Assembly (NCBI GenBank): GCA_010909165.1
Contig: MU008209.1
Coordinates: 124,001 to 188,000 of the forward strand
Origin: Anthoceros angustus
Taxonomy: Eukaryota; Streptophyta; Anthocerotopsida; Anthocerotales; Anthocerotaceae
DNA: 64,000 bases
Reading direction: 5' to 3'
Shown: positions 63,950 to 64,000 of the stretch, piece by piece
How positions within the stretch are numbered: the first letter of the stretch is position 1
Layout of the letters: each line of letters begins with the position of its first letter
The notes under the pieces: model-generated
What the model was told of the DNA's origin: nothing
The model's database searches: none
The model's input: the letters and a program-made list of their open reading frames with translations, nothing else
Made by a program: the position numbers and the translations under genes

Positions 63950-64000
63950 ATGGATAATTCTGCGAGGAGAGTTACGCGCAGCCAGGCACGGGCATCTGGC
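63950..64000 (+). CDS. N-terminus of a gene cut by the window edge
   Basis: ATG at 63,950 and 17 open codons: MDNSARRVTRSQARASG. It lies 8 nt after a strong 3' splice-site-like sequence. The basic RRVTRSQ-type start is frequent in plant nuclear and cell-cycle proteins, but the family cannot be told from 17 residues. Confidence 0.5.
   Translation, partial: MDNSARRVTRSQARASG

Overview
The window is nuclear DNA of a land plant. It has a PLS-DYW pentatricopeptide (PPR) gene, a BAHD acyltransferase, a crooked-neck splicing factor, Ty1/copia and LINE remnants, and an aspartic protease of the plant nepenthesin type. Introns that can be placed by reading frame are very short (117, 151, 169, 220 and 99 bp). 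The intronless Clf1 gene, the short introns and the DYW-PPR genes point to a seed-free plant such as a lycophyte of the Selaginella type. That placement is inference, because no species marker is visible.

Region 1 (1 to about 39.1 kb) is a head-to-tail array of four diverged copies of one 9-13 kb segment, starting at 1, 9,239, 19,694 and 32,872. A complete unit reads, left to right: LINE reverse-transcriptase remnant (minus), Ty1/copia gag remnant (minus), AT-rich DNA, a 62-bp hairpin-forming tandem repeat, the promoter and first codons of a BAHD gene (plus), a GRDP-like (DUF1399) gene fragment (plus), unassigned DNA, a frame-shifted PPR gene (minus), a 231-bp direct-repeat pair, a 38-bp minisatellite, and the 3' part of the next LINE. 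Unit 1 lacks 1.5 kb between the GRDP and PPR parts. Units 3 and 4 carry an extra 2.4 kb inverted LINE relative joined head-to-head at a palindrome and containing 120-bp tandem monomers. Only unit 4 runs into a complete BAHD gene; in units 1-3 its body is replaced by unrelated sequence after 28 codons.

Region 2 (39.0-47.8 kb) is compact and genic. It holds the intact BAHD gene, a convergent plastid-type membrane-protein gene 98 bp downstream, a divergent three-exon gene for a basic protein sharing a 269-bp promoter with it, a 57-codon small ORF behind a probable 5'UTR intron, and the intronless Clf1/CRNKL1 gene on the minus strand.

Region 3 (47.8-50.6 kb) is AT-rich DNA with a 45-bp tandem repeat and two copia fragments. 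Region 4 (50.77-53.65 kb) is a single-exon 961-aa DYW-type PPR gene, related to the broken PPR copies of region 1. Region 5 (53.7-64.0 kb) is repeat-rich. It contains several minisatellites, a pair of LTR-like direct repeats, and an aspartic protease pseudogene whose halves lie head-to-head. The N-terminal half is split by a 5,129-bp TG...CA insertion with a 5-bp target duplication. The first 17 codons of another gene lie at the right edge.

Limits: homology calls are from memory of family motifs, identities between copies are by eye, and exon models rest on splice consensus plus frame. Many small indels separate the array copies, so some frameshifts may be consensus errors.
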